From the NCBI GenBank assembly GCA_937906495.1, contig CALCVT010000125.1, forward strand, positions 1-32,749: DNA of 32,749 nt, given 5' to 3'. Below, one piece after another: positions 14,846 to 23,705 of the stretch. The notes beneath the pieces are model-generated. The model searched no databases and had not been told where the DNA came from. It was given only the letters and a program-made list of their open reading frames with translations. Positions within the stretch are counted from its first letter, which is position 1; every line of letters starts with the position of its first letter. A program made the position numbers and the translations under genes. This DNA is from an uncultured Prevotella sp. GTDB taxonomy: Bacteria > Bacteroidota > Bacteroidia > Bacteroidales > Bacteroidaceae.

Positions 14846-17800
14846 TTACTTATTCAACTTTTGCTCCACCCACTTGCGGGCATTAACAAAGGCCTCCATC
14901 CATGGAGTGATGTCTTCGGCCTTGCGGTTTGCGGGGTAGTAGGGGTTTTGCCAGGGGAAGAAGGCACGTTCAAGGTGAGGCATCATGGCCAGATGGCGTC
15001 CGTCAGCGCTGGCAATACCAGCTACCGAGTAGCTCGAACCGTTGGGGTTGCCGGGATATTCGTCGTACGAGTACTTGAGCACAACGTTGTATTCATCTTC
15101 GGCATAAGGAAGGTCGAACTTACCCTCACCGTGAGCTACCCAGATACCCAGGCGGTCGCCCGAGAGTGAGCCGAACATTACGCTGCGGTTGGTAGGTACG
15201 GTAACACCCAGGAAGGCGCTCTCGAACTTGTGCGAGTCGTTGTGGAGCATGCGTGCACGCTTCTTATGGTCGGGGTTGATAAGGTTGAGTTCAACCATGA
15301 GCTGGCAACCGTTGCAAACACCGAGCGAGAGGGTGTCTTCGCGTGCATAGAAGCGGTCGAGCGCCTCTTTGGCTTTGGGGTTGTAAAGGAAGGCACCAGC
15401 CCAGCCTTTGGCCGATCCGAGAACGTCGGAATTGGAGAAACCACCGCAGAAGACAATCATGTTTACTTCGTCTAGCGTTTCACGACCTTCAATAAGGTCA
15501 GTCATCATGACATCCTTAACATCGAAGCCTGCCAGGTAGAGGGCGTAGGCCATTTCGCGTTCGCCGTTCGTACCCTTTTCGCGGATAATGGCAGCTTTGA
15601 TGCCGCTCGGCTCGCGACGGTTGGGGTTGAGGCCGAACTGTTCGAACTTGCCCGTAAACTCCTTGCGAAGATTAAATTCGATGGGCTGTTGCTTGTAGTT
15701 CTCGTAGCGCAATTTTGCGCAGCCGTTCATGCTCTGCTTGGTGTCGAGCAGGTAGGAAGTTTCGTACCATACGTCGCGCAGATAGTCAATGCCAAACTGG
15801 TAGGTAGCATCATTCAGGGTAACCATAATCTGGCGCTCTTCGGCAGGTTTACCAATTTTGGCATAGCCAATACCGGCTTCATCAAGCATTTCCTTAAATT
15901 CCTTCTTGTGCTTGTCGGCCACCTGTACCACAACACCGGGGTTTTCGGCAAAGAGTAACTTGATGAGGTCGTTGCTGCCGAATTTGTCGAGACAGATGTC
16001 CATACCGCCTTCGGTGTTGGCAAAGGTCATTTCGAGCAGAGTAGTAATCAAACCACCAGCCGAGATGTCGTGTCCAGCTAAGATGAGACCCTGATTAATG
16101 AGCTGCTGCAAAGCATTGAAGGCATCGCGGAAGTATTCGGGGTTCTTAACCGTGGGCACATCAGATCCCACAAAACCCTGACTCTGTGCAAAGGCTGAAC
16201 CGCCGAGGCGTAACTCATCGAACGAGAAGTCGATGTGGTAGAAGGTAGACTTGGGCTCGTTCTTCATGACGGGCGAAATGACCTTGCGGAGGTCGCTAAC
16301 CTCGCCGCCTGCACTCACAATGACGGTACCCGGCGAAATAATCTTTTCGCCACCGGGGTATTGTTGCGAAAGCGAGAGCGAGTCTTTACCTGTAGGCACA
16401 TTAATCTGGAGGGCGCAGCAGAAGTCGCTCAAGGCTTCAACACCGCGATAGAGGCGGGCGTCTTCGCCCTTCTGCGAGCGGCAGGGCCACATCCAGTTGG
16501 CCGAGAGCGAAATGCTGTCGAGGCCTTCGGCCAGCGGAGCCCAAACAATGTTGGTAAGTGCTTCGGCAACCGAGAGTACTGAGCCGGCTGCAGGGTCGGC
16601 AAGTCCGGCCTGCGGTGCATGGCCAATGGCAGTGGCAATACCCTTGCAGCCGCGGTAGTCGAGGGCAACTACACCACAGTCAGAGAGGGGAAGTTGAATT
16701 TCGCCCTGTGTCTGTTGGTGGGCCACTTTACCCGTTACGGAGCGGTCTACCTTGTTGGTGAGCCAGTCCTTGCAGGCAACGGCTTCGAGCTGAAGCACAC
16801 GGTTAATGTAGTTATCGAGTTGAGCCACGTCGTAGGTAACGTTGCTATAAGTGCGTTCAACGGTTTCGTCAACCATAACTGTTTTGGGCGAGTGGCCGAA
16901 CATTTGAGCCACATCGAGGTCGAAGGGACGCTTGCCGTCAGCCTGTTCAAAGGCAAAGTGTGCATCACCGGTAGTTTCGCCTACTACGTACATCGGGGCG
17001 CGTTCGCGCTCAGCAATCTGGCGTACGTGGTCAATGTGTTCTTCCTGAATGAGCAGACCCATGCGCTCCTGGCTTTCGTTGGCAATGATTTCTTTGGCCG
17101 AGAGGGTGGGGTCGCCGATAGGCAACTTCGACATGTCGATAAGGCCACCACACTCCTCAACCAATTCAGAAAGGCAGTTAACGTGGCCGGCCGAACCGTG
17201 GTCGTGGATAGAAACAACGGGGTTGACATCCTCCTCGCAGAGTGCGCGTACCAGGTTGCTGGCACGTTTTTGCATTTCGGGGTTGGCACGCTGTACGGCG
17301 TTGAGTTCAATGCCGCTGGAGTAGCGTCCGGTATCGACCGAGCTGACCGAACCGCCGCCCAAACCAATGCGGTAGTTATCGCCACCAACAACCACCACTT
17401 TGTTACCCTTGGTCGGTGTGCCCTTCAGGCAGTCGCGTTTGGTGCCGTAGCCCACACCGCCAGCCAGCATGATAACCTTGTCGTAGCCATACTTCTCTCC
17501 GTTTTCCTGATGCTCAAAGGTGAGAACCGAACCGGCAATAAGGGGTTGGCCAAACTTGTTTCCGAAGTCAGAGGCTCCGTTCGAGGCCTTAATCAGAATT
17601 TGCTCGGGCGACTGGTAGAGCCACTGGCGTACGGGCAGAATTTCTTCCCATTCGCGGCCACCATCCAAACGCGGGTAGGCTGTCATGTAAACAGCTGTAC
17701 CAGCAATAGGCCATGAGCCAACACCACCGCCCATACGGTCGCGTATTTCGCCGCCGGTACCGGTCGAAGCACCGTTAAAGGGCTCAACCGTGGTGGGGAA

Positions 17801-18550
17801 GTTGTGCGTTTCGGCCTTGAGCGAGATAACGCTTTCAATGTCCTTTACGCGGAAATAGTCGCTGGTAGAGTGGTCTGCGGGAGCAAACTGCTCAATAACA
17901 GGACCTTCGGCAAAAGCCACGTTGTCTTTGTATGCCGAGATAATGCGGTGCGGATTTTCCTTCGTCGTTTTCTTAATCATGGCAAAGAGCGACGAGGGCA
18001 TTTCCTTGCCATCGATGATAAAGGTTCCGCCAAATATTTTGTGGCGGCAGTGCTCCGAGTTGATTTGAGCAAATCCAAAGACCTCCGAATCGGTAAGCTG
18101 GCGGCCAAGTTGCTTTTCTACGCCGTGCAGGTATTCAATTTCGGCCGGCGAAAGTGCCAGACCCTCCTGCTCGTTGTACGACTCAAGGTCGGTAATGAAC
18201 TCAATGGCAGCAGGCTCAATATTGATGGTAAAAACCTCTTGGTCAAGGCCGTTGTACATGCGCTGCAGCATGGGGTCGTGTTCGGCCTCCTCGTTAGCCA
18301 CCGGGAAATATTCTTCAATACGCGCAATGCCGTGGAGACCCATGTTCTGGGTAATCTCTACGGCATTGGTGCTCCAGGGAGTGATCATTTCGCGACGGGG
18401 GCCAACAAACCAACCCTTCAGCGTTTCGGCTTTTTCAAGCGTCGCCTCACCAAAGAGCCAGCACAGTTCGTTCACTTCGTTGTTAGAGAGCGCATGGTCC
18501 ACCTGAGTGGCTAAGATACTCTTCTGCGGAGTCTTAAAAAACAAAATCAT
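14846..18550 (-). CDS. purL: Phosphoribosylformylglycinamidine synthase (large, single-chain)
   Basis: The 1234-aa product is the large single-chain FGAM synthase, which converts FGAR, glutamine and ATP to FGAM in purine synthesis. Recognisable blocks are the linker region with INSEHCRHKIF near residue 170, SLKAETHNFPT and the Gly-rich GTGGEIRD of the synthetase core, and the DKHKKEFKEM region. The C-terminal glutaminase has the nucleophile GVCNGCQ (Cys1079) and the His/Glu pair in HLERAF (His1192, Glu1194). Length is typical of the PurL type found in Proteobacteria and Bacteroidetes (about 1230-1300 aa), so no PurS or PurQ is needed. It is monocistronic, with promoter at 18585-18615 and terminator at 14750-14783. 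The antisense 365-codon frame at 16619-17716 is a shadow. Confidence 0.97.
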   Translation of the reverse strand: MILFFKTPQKSILATQVDHALSNNEVNELCWLFGEATLEKAETLKGWFVGPRREMITPWSTNAVEITQNMGLHGIARIEEYFPVANEEAEHDPMLQRMYNGLDQEVFTINIEPAAIEFITDLESYNEQEGLALSPAEIEYLHGVEKQLGRQLTDSEVFGFAQINSEHCRHKIFGGTFIIDGKEMPSSLFAMIKKTTKENPHRIISAYKDNVAFAEGPVIEQFAPADHSTSDYFRVKDIESVISLKAETHNFPTTVEPFNGASTGTGGEIRDRMGGGVGSWPIAGTAVYMTAYPRLDGGREWEEILPVRQWLYQSPEQILIKASNGASDFGNKFGQPLIAGSVLTFEHQENGEKYGYDKVIMLAGGVGYGTKRDCLKGTPTKGNKVVVVGGDNYRIGLGGGSVSSVDTGRYSSGIELNAVQRANPEMQKRASNLVRALCEEDVNPVVSIHDHGSAGHVNCLSELVEECGGLIDMSKLPIGDPTLSAKEIIANESQERMGLLIQEEHIDHVRQIAERERAPMYVVGETTGDAHFAFEQADGKRPFDLDVAQMFGHSPKTVMVDETVERTYSNVTYDVAQLDNYINRVLQLEAVACKDWLTNKVDRSVTGKVAHQQTQGEIQLPLSDCGVVALDYRGCKGIATAIGHAPQAGLADPAAGSVLSVAEALTNIVWAPLAEGLDSISLSANWMWPCRSQKGEDARLYRGVEALSDFCCALQINVPTGKDSLSLSQQYPGGEKIISPGTVIVSAGGEVSDLRKVISPVMKNEPKSTFYHIDFSFDELRLGGSAFAQSQGFVGSDVPTVKNPEYFRDAFNALQQLINQGLILAGHDISAGGLITTLLEMTFANTEGGMDICLDKFGSNDLIKLLFAENPGVVVQVADKHKKEFKEMLDEAGIGYAKIGKPAEERQIMVTLNDATYQFGIDYLRDVWYETSYLLDTKQSMNGCAKLRYENYKQQPIEFNLRKEFTGKFEQFGLNPNRREPSGIKAAIIREKGTNGEREMAYALYLAGFDVKDVMMTDLIEGRETLDEVNMIVFCGGFSNSDVLGSAKGWAGAFLYNPKAKEALDRFYAREDTLSLGVCNGCQLMVELNLINPDHKKRARMLHNDSHKFESAFLGVTVPTNRSVMFGSLSGDRLGIWVAHGEGKFDLPYAEDEYNVVLKYSYDEYPGNPNGSSYSVAGIASADGRHLAMMPHLERAFFPWQNPYYPANRKAEDITPWMEAFVNARKWVEQKLNK

Positions 18551-18584
18551 AACGAGTCGTGTTAGTAGTTCTTATTTTACGAAG

Positions 18585-18615
18585 CAAAGGTACTGCAAGG
18601 TGAGCGAAGCACAAA
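18585..18615 (-). promoter_or_regulatory. Sigma-ABfr-type promoter of purL
   Basis: On the minus strand TTTG (18612-18615) is followed after exactly 19 nt by TACCTTTG (18585-18592), a full match to the Bacteroidetes vegetative consensus. It ends 35 bp before the ATG at 18550. The spacer contains TTCGCTCACCTTGCA, similar to the promoter repeat near 13700. Confidence 0.8.
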
Positions 18616-18737
18616 AGAAAAAGTAAAGTTTTTGCCCCTTAGGGGTGCCCTTTGTGCTTATGCAAAGGTGCTTGGGCATGTCCGGGCTGTATTGTGAAGG
18701 CAGGGTAGGTAATGACGGGGTTGGTTGTCAGAAGCGT

Positions 18738-19298
18738 TTAGCATTTCAGGTCGCGGATTACGCGACAGGGATTTCCGGCAGCAACAACTCCCGGCGGGAT
18801 GTTGCGTGTAACTACGCTGCCGGCACCAATCACGGTATTGTCGCCGATGGTAACACCGGGAAGTACACTTACGCCGCCGCCTATCCACACATTGTTCCCA
18901 ATTCGGATGGGGCGGGCATATTCCAGGCCCTGGTTGCGCAGTTCGGGGTCGAGCGGATGACCTGCTGTGTAAAAGCCACAATGAGGGCCGATAAACACAT
19001 GGTTGCCAAAGGTTACGGGAGCTGCGTCGAGGATGACGCAGTTGAAGTTGGCAAAAAAATGATTTCCCACTTCAATGCGGTAGCCGTAGTCGCAGTAAAA
19101 AGGCGAGATGATGGTGCAGTCGTGTTGTACTTTTCCGAGCAGGCGTGTAAGGAGCTGTTGGCGTTCGTCGGTTTGGTCGGGATGCAGGTTGTTGAGTGCA
19201 TAGCACAGTCTTTGGCAGCGGCTGCGCTCGTTGAGTAATTCGCTATCGTAATTGGCGTCGTAGAGTTCGCCACAATCACATTTCTCTTTTTCTGTCAT
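18738..19298 (-). CDS. maa: Maltose/galactoside O-acetyltransferase-like, left-handed beta-helix
   Basis: From ATG 19298 the product is 186 aa. The N-terminal maltose-acetyltransferase region is visible at 1-60 (MTEKEKCDCGELYDANYD, then LL.ER.RC..L). A hexapeptide-repeat beta-helix follows, with PFYCDYGYRIEVGNHFFAN, a catalytic His in FYTAGHP, and WIGGGVSVLPGVTIGDNTVIGAGSVV at the C-terminal end. This layout is that of the NodL/LacA/Maa family, which transfers acetyl from acetyl-CoA to sugars. The exact sugar cannot be read from the sequence. The frame is open 13 codons upstream, but the family N-terminus favours 19298. It appears monocistronic. Confidence 0.85.
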   Translation of the reverse strand: MTEKEKCDCGELYDANYDSELLNERSRCQRLCYALNNLHPDQTDERQQLLTRLLGKVQHDCTIISPFYCDYGYRIEVGNHFFANFNCVILDAAPVTFGNHVFIGPHCGFYTAGHPLDPELRNQGLEYARPIRIGNNVWIGGGVSVLPGVTIGDNTVIGAGSVVTRNIPPGVVAAGNPCRVIRDLKC

Positions 19299-19405
19299 AG
19301 GGGTGTGGGTAAAGGCTTTGTTGGCTGTGATTATCATAGCTGTTATGACGTAAGCTGTGGGTAGGTGCTGGACAGAATTTTATTGTGCAGGAATCGTTAA
19401 AGTGT

Positions 19406-19451
19406 CAGCGGGAATTGTCAGGTATTCATTGATACCTAACAATTCCCGCTG
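19406..19451 (-). terminator. Hairpin terminator after the Cthe_2159-type gene
   Basis: Arms of 20 nt (19406-19425 and 19432-19451, starting CAGCGGGAATTG and ending CAATTCCCGCTG) pair with one mismatch around a 6-nt loop. It lies 60 bp past the stop at 19511 in the direction of transcription. A T-rich tail on the minus strand is modest. Confidence 0.65.
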
Positions 19452-19510
19452 TGTGGCTGTTAATAAGTATTCGGAAAGGGAATCCGTTGCAGATTGCCGG
19501 ATGTGGCAGT

Positions 19511-20734
19511 TTAAGGAAGCACATTGGTTGTACCGCTGATGTAGTTATAGGTGCCATCGAGCGAGATGCCTTTGGCGTCGGCTCCTGTTACATTCATTTG
19601 GATGCTGCCGCCGTTGAAGGTAAAGTTTCCTTTTACTTTTATGCCTCTGCACTTTGACTCCATTACAGGGTCGCCTGGCATAAAGGTACTTCCCGATACA
19701 TCCATATCAATATGCAGGTCTGCTCCTTCGGCTTGTTGTACTGTCAAGTCGCTTCCTACGCTGAATCCTTTCGAGCCATTTCCGCTAACGTTTGCCTTTA
19801 CATGTCCGCCGGTAAGTGTGAGCATTTGGTCGGTTTTGATACCTTTGGTATCGTTGGCGGCAACACTGAGGTTGAGGTTTCCGCCATGTATAAAAGTTTG
19901 TCCGTTGTATTCGTCGAGCGGGTCTTTTGTGATGCCCACATCAATACAGTCGCCTTGTGTGCCGGTAATGGTTATATTACCGCCACTCATTTCGAGGTAT
20001 TGCTCAATGTGCAAACCATCTGAAACGGCCGATAAGATGTTGAGCGTGCCAAAACTTGATTTAAAGCAAGTGTACTCGTCGGATGCGTAGGCATGTTTGG
20101 TATTTCCGGTAAGGTTGAGCGTGCCGGCCCCCTTGAATTCTGCGTGTCCGTTGATAAACAGGCAGGCTTTGTGTGTGCCCCCGGTTCCGTCGGCCAGGGT
20201 GCTCTCCGTACCATTGGGCAGAATGACGTCAATTCGTTTGCCGTTCGCAATGTCAATAGCGGCCCCGGCAGGGTTGGTTAGCTGCAGGTTAGAAAGGGTG
20301 AGTTTGGCTTTATATTCGCCATCCATGTAAAAGGAACCTTCGTTTGCATTTCCGGTCAGGGTATAGCTTACTTCTTTATTCAGGGTAGGAGCGGCTATGA
20401 TGCGAATATGGTTCCCGGTTGTCTGGATGTCAAGGTAGGGGGCTATGTCGGCCGATACTGTAACCCAGGCCCCTTCATTGGTATAGGCTACTTGCACAGA
20501 GGCCGGAATAACTTCAGTGCGGTCAATCAGAATCTGGTCTGTTTCGGCCACCTGGAATGTATTTCCGGACACAGTAAATGAGGTACCGTTGTTTTGAAAC
20601 GTAACCTCGTTTACATGAGTATCAGGGACAGCCGTAATAACCTGTCCCTGATACACCTTCATTGTTTGTGCCTGCGCCTTGAAAGAGGCTGCCAATGCAA
20701 TACACACTGTAAGCCCCCAAGCAGGTTTCATCAT
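19511..20734 (-). CDS. Carbohydrate-binding beta-helix protein (Cthe_2159 / DUF4353 type)
   Basis: The 407-aa product has a signal peptide (residues 1-22, ending KAQAQ) and long repeating beta-helix turns with GI/CIDV/G..I blocks. Examples are SDGLHIEQYLEMSGGNITI, GDCIDVGI, DTKGIKTDQMLTLTGGHV, NGSKGFSVGSDLTV and ADAKGISLDGTYNYISG. This repeated pattern (xGIK...L...GG.i) is that of the Cthe_2159-like family, in which a Clostridium thermocellum protein binds cellulose-like and acidic sugars. It is probably extracellular. Its ATG overlaps the stop of the upstream small protein by 4 bp, so they are likely coupled. It shares a neighbourhood with VTC and DUF4956 genes, as often seen for this family. 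Confidence 0.8.
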   Translation of the reverse strand: MMKPAWGLTVCIALAASFKAQAQTMKVYQGQVITAVPDTHVNEVTFQNNGTSFTVSGNTFQVAETDQILIDRTEVIPASVQVAYTNEGAWVTVSADIAPYLDIQTTGNHIRIIAAPTLNKEVSYTLTGNANEGSFYMDGEYKAKLTLSNLQLTNPAGAAIDIANGKRIDVILPNGTESTLADGTGGTHKACLFINGHAEFKGAGTLNLTGNTKHAYASDEYTCFKSSFGTLNILSAVSDGLHIEQYLEMSGGNITITGTQGDCIDVGITKDPLDEYNGQTFIHGGNLNLSVAANDTKGIKTDQMLTLTGGHVKANVSGNGSKGFSVGSDLTVQQAEGADLHIDMDVSGSTFMPGDPVMESKCRGIKVKGNFTFNGGSIQMNVTGADAKGISLDGTYNYISGTTNVLP

Positions 20735-21159
20735 TTTGAAAGAACTTTAAAGCTTTGGTCGTTTACGCGAACTACATAAACACCCTTTTCAAGATTATTG
20801 GCGGGCACTTCTCGTCCGTCAAGTCCGTAAACTTTAACCTTGCTTCCTTCGGGAGCAGTTACTTGGAGTTTGCCGTCAACAATGCTGACTTCAATCTGGC
20901 TCTCGTTTCCAACAACGGTACCTACCGCAGTGATATCTTGAGAGAAGTAAAGCTTATGCATTTGGTTAAGGGCAATGGTTTTAGTGTCCGTTGCGTTCTT
21001 TGCTACCAGTTTGCCTCCTTCAAAAGTGAGTTTCAAACCATCTACGGCAATGCCTTCGACATTTCCATCGGTCTTTTGCAGAATGAGGTAGTCATACTGT
21101 TGGGCCGAAACGGTCACTGCGCCCATTGAGAGCAACAAAGTGAGGAATAATGATTTCAT
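20731..21159 (-). CDS. Small exported protein with type IX secretion-like C-terminus
   Basis: The 142-aa product has a signal peptide (residues 1-19) and a C-terminal region of about 60 residues with the type A sorting pattern of the type IX secretion system. The pattern has a beta-rich body, V.VYGLDGREV then GVYVVRVN, and an ending FKVLSK. The body before it is only about 60 residues, beta-rich, with no recognised domain. Its stop overlaps the next ATG by 4 bp, so it and the Cthe_2159-type protein are probably made together. A TATCTTTG element 27 bp upstream gives it its own promoter. porT at 24010-24717 shows the strain has at least part of a type IX system. Confidence 0.7.
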   Translation of the reverse strand: MKSLFLTLLLSMGAVTVSAQQYDYLILQKTDGNVEGIAVDGLKLTFEGGKLVAKNATDTKTIALNQMHKLYFSQDITAVGTVVGNESQIEVSIVDGKLQVTAPEGSKVKVYGLDGREVPANNLEKGVYVVRVNDQSFKVLSK

Positions 21160-21185
21160 AAGCGTTGTTATTTATGTTTGCCTCG

Positions 21186-21193
21186 CAAAGATA
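21186..21193 (-). promoter_or_regulatory. Promoter -7 element (TATCTTTG) of the small T9SS-tail gene
   Basis: On the minus strand TATCTTTG lies 26 bp before the ATG at 21159. The -33 element is weak. It divides the VTC locus into two likely transcription units. Confidence 0.5.
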
Positions 21194-21243
21194 AGTTACA
21201 AATTCGAATTGTGAACTATTCAACGAAGTTTTTTTGCAAAACG

Positions 21244-22113
21244 TCAGAATTTTAGTTTATACCCTATGGATAAGACGTGTTGGTTGGGACCGAAATCGCG
21301 GTCGGCTCCATGTTCGTAGATGTACGACAGGTTGAGACGGTGCTGCTTGGTAACTTTCCAGTTAACTCCTGCAATCAAACGGCATTTCTCGAGGTCGAGT
21401 TTGTCGGCAAGGTTGTTGGTAAATTCGTAGGAGATGCAGGGTGTAAGCGGTAAATTGTTGATGTCGTACTCCAGTTCAAAGCGTGAACGCAGGTTATGCC
21501 GGTCTTTTGCCTTTTTAATTTTGTCACCTGTTTTCAGTTCGGTAAAGTAGTAGCCTCCAAGGGGATAAAGATTGCCCGTCCAGTTTTCGGGCTGCATGCT
21601 TTCGGGCAGGGCATCACGATAGCGGTCGCGCTGAGTGGTAGCCTTTAAGTGGCGGGTGTATTGGTAGCGTTCGCGTACCGAAAAGGTGAAACGGCCGAAT
21701 TTGACTTTACCGGTGATGTCGAAATTAACGCGGTGTTTGTTTCGCCAAAAACCATGGTCAACATTGAAGCCGTTGAATTCGGGGCGGCCTTGTTCGTCGT
21801 ATTCAATGTTGCCTTCGTTGTCTTTTTCGTAGTCAATATCTATTTCGGTGGGCTGATAGTCGTGAATGAATACATAGCCAACTCCAAAGGACAAGTTTTT
21901 GAAGGGTTTATACGAAACGCCCAGCGATCCTGCCCAGCGGGAGGCCCGCTGCACATGATTGTCGCTGCGGAATTCAACACCGGCATCGACCGAAAACTTT
22001 TTGCAAAACTTTTTTTCAAAAGAGGCTTCAGTCCAAATGCCAAAGTCGTCGTTGGCCATGGCCGGAAGTGCCAGCATGGAGCTGCTTAGTAATAGTGATG
22101 GGATAATTCTCAT
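21244..22113 (-). CDS. DUF2490-type outer-membrane beta-barrel protein
   Basis: The 289-aa product has a signal peptide (residues 1-20) followed by alternating hydrophobic/aromatic strands typical of outer-membrane barrels, ending in KLKF. The pattern FGIWTEASFEKKFCKKFSVD followed by repeated strand-turn units, LGVSYKPFKNLSFGVGYVF and RLNLSYIYEHG resembles the DUF2490 family common in Bacteroidetes. It lies 82 bp after the DUF4956 gene and in the same direction, so it is likely co-transcribed. Its function is unknown; a role in surface display or export for the locus is inference. Confidence 0.75.
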   Translation of the reverse strand: MRIIPSLLLSSSMLALPAMANDDFGIWTEASFEKKFCKKFSVDAGVEFRSDNHVQRASRWAGSLGVSYKPFKNLSFGVGYVFIHDYQPTEIDIDYEKDNEGNIEYDEQGRPEFNGFNVDHGFWRNKHRVNFDITGKVKFGRFTFSVRERYQYTRHLKATTQRDRYRDALPESMQPENWTGNLYPLGGYYFTELKTGDKIKKAKDRHNLRSRFELEYDINNLPLTPCISYEFTNNLADKLDLEKCRLIAGVNWKVTKQHRLNLSYIYEHGADRDFGPNQHVLSIGYKLKF

Positions 22114-22195
22114 TGTATGAACAGGTTCGAGGTTCTAAAAAAAGGAAGTAAATGGGGGCCGGCGCTCTCGGGTTGTGCTGGTGAGCGCATGTGCA

Positions 22196-22870
22196 TCAGT
22201 CGCGCGGAACTTTAAACTGACGGTCAACCTCCTTAATCTGCGTTTCTGTGTCTTCGTAGAATACGCGTAGCATTGTCATATCGGTCAGAAAGTCAACAGC
22301 GCCCACTTCGATTCGTATAATTTTTAGCCCTAAGCGCATTTCAAGGTCGGCTTTGAGTTCGTTGTAGCGTTCGGGTTTGATAAGGTCTATGTTGTCGTAT
22401 TTTACAAATTTGCAGCCTTCGTTGCGCGATGCTAAAAAATGCTCGCAAATCCATGCACAAACAATGAATATGCCGTTTACCAGGAGTTGTTCGAGCAGGT
22501 TCATGTTGTCCGACTTGCCATTGAGCACACTCAATGCTACCAGAAAGAACAGGTAGGTCATCTCGCGGATTGGCACACTCTCAGTGCGGTAGCGTATAAT
22601 ACCGAAGATGGCAAAAAGTCCGAGGGCAGCTCCAATGCCCATGTCGTGTGTGTTGCGCAGCAGGAGTGCCACGAGCATGTAGATGCTTGCACTGAGCAAG
22701 ATGAATGTAAAGTAGTAGTCGCGTCGGTGGCCTTTGGGATAGTAGAAAAAGTGAACAATAATCCAGGTGACTGCCATATTAAGCACCAGACTGAATATGA
22801 GGTTCATGGCCAATGGTGTAAATTCGAAGTTGGCCGGTGAGAAGAAATAGGAAAGAAAATCGGTCAGCAT
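22196..22870 (-). CDS. DUF4956 membrane protein
   Basis: The 224-aa product has four or five predicted transmembrane helices in residues about 20-145. In the middle is the family-defining segment LGLFAIFGIIRYRTESVPIR (Gly/Phe/Ile helix followed by RYRT), and a soluble C-terminal domain follows, with EVGAVDFLTDMTMLRVFYED. This pattern is DUF4956, which recurs beside VTC-domain polyphosphate polymerases in bacteria. It starts 19 bp after the VTC gene and is probably co-transcribed. The inner-membrane location is predicted; the biochemical role is unknown. Confidence 0.85.
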   Translation of the reverse strand: MLTDFLSYFFSPANFEFTPLAMNLIFSLVLNMAVTWIIVHFFYYPKGHRRDYYFTFILLSASIYMLVALLLRNTHDMGIGAALGLFAIFGIIRYRTESVPIREMTYLFFLVALSVLNGKSDNMNLLEQLLVNGIFIVCAWICEHFLASRNEGCKFVKYDNIDLIKPERYNELKADLEMRLGLKIIRIEVGAVDFLTDMTMLRVFYEDTETQIKEVDRQFKVPRD

Positions 22871-22889
22871 AAAAAAGTATTCTTCTTTA

Positions 22890-23705
22890 TTAAGGTTTAG
22901 TGTATGTATCGAGGTTAGAGGTAATTTCCGGTTGTTGGCGGTCGGCTATTTTCCGAATTTTGATAAGGCGTTTTTTGAAGCGGTTTACAGGGAGTGAATC
23001 AATGGTTAAGGCAGCGCCAATGCAGTATTTGCTGAAACCGGCCGGTTTGATGCGCAATTCGCGCAGTATAGGCAATATCGGCGAGGGTACACGTCCGTCG
23101 CGCTTAAGTTCAATCACAGCAATATTGGGCATGGTTTGCTCTGCTTGAGTTTCTGTATTGTAAAAGTGCAAGTCAAAATCAATGGTCAGCCGTTCGGTTT
23201 TGGCATAATTTACCAGTGTAATGCGGTTAAAGCGGTTGCCGACGGTGGGTTTGAGCAATTGCAAAGAAAGTCCCGAAGTGTTGTGTACAAATTCATGTCC
23301 GATTTTGCCCGTAATTACATCGTTAATGGAGGGTATGCTAATGCGGGTTTTAGCCGTTTTTCCGTGGTTGTCTTTTTGTTTAACCTCTAAAAACGAAAGG
23401 CCTGAATTAACATAGGTGCGTACGCGCACTTTGGTGCGTGGGCGGTGTCCGGCTTGGTGGCATCTAAACATACTGTGCTGCTCATCGTCCCAATAAGTAG
23501 TGGCATAAGGGCATATGCGCAAACCATTGATATCTTGTATAAAATAGCTTCCGCGTGCCAATTCAAGTAGGCGGTATAAGGTTGCTAAATCGGTTAGATA
23601 TTTTTGATCGGTACGATTCATCAATCGGATAGAAGACATCTCCTCAAGGGTAATGGGGGGAAGGTTTTCGGCAACCTGCTCGATGCTGTGCTTAACCGTG
23701 TGCAT
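22890..23705 (-). CDS. VTC-domain (polyphosphate polymerase-like) protein
   Basis: The 271-aa product matches the VTC/triphosphate-tunnel fold. It has R31-x3-K35 (RTDQKYL), KVRVRTY at 92-98, FLEVKQK at 105-111 followed by Lys and Arg in KTAKTRIS, and a late IELKRDGR block with SKYCIGA. Basic residues and glutamates alternating on strands line a tunnel that binds polyphosphate and metal in this fold. Yeast Vtc4 polymerises polyphosphate from ATP; bacterial members have this name by homology, and activity here is not shown. It is the first gene of a minus-strand operon with DUF4956 and DUF2490 proteins, under the promoter at 23832-23862. Confidence 0.85.
   Translation of the reverse strand: MHTVKHSIEQVAENLPPITLEEMSSIRLMNRTDQKYLTDLATLYRLLELARGSYFIQDINGLRICPYATTYWDDEQHSMFRCHQAGHRPRTKVRVRTYVNSGLSFLEVKQKDNHGKTAKTRISIPSINDVITGKIGHEFVHNTSGLSLQLLKPTVGNRFNRITLVNYAKTERLTIDFDLHFYNTETQAEQTMPNIAVIELKRDGRVPSPILPILRELRIKPAGFSKYCIGAALTIDSLPVNRFKKRLIKIRKIADRQQPEITSNLDTYTKP

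Noticed and set aside
16619..17716. A 365-codon frame on the plus strand inside purL
   Set aside because: purL is unmistakable on the minus strand across this interval; the opposite frame is a shadow.
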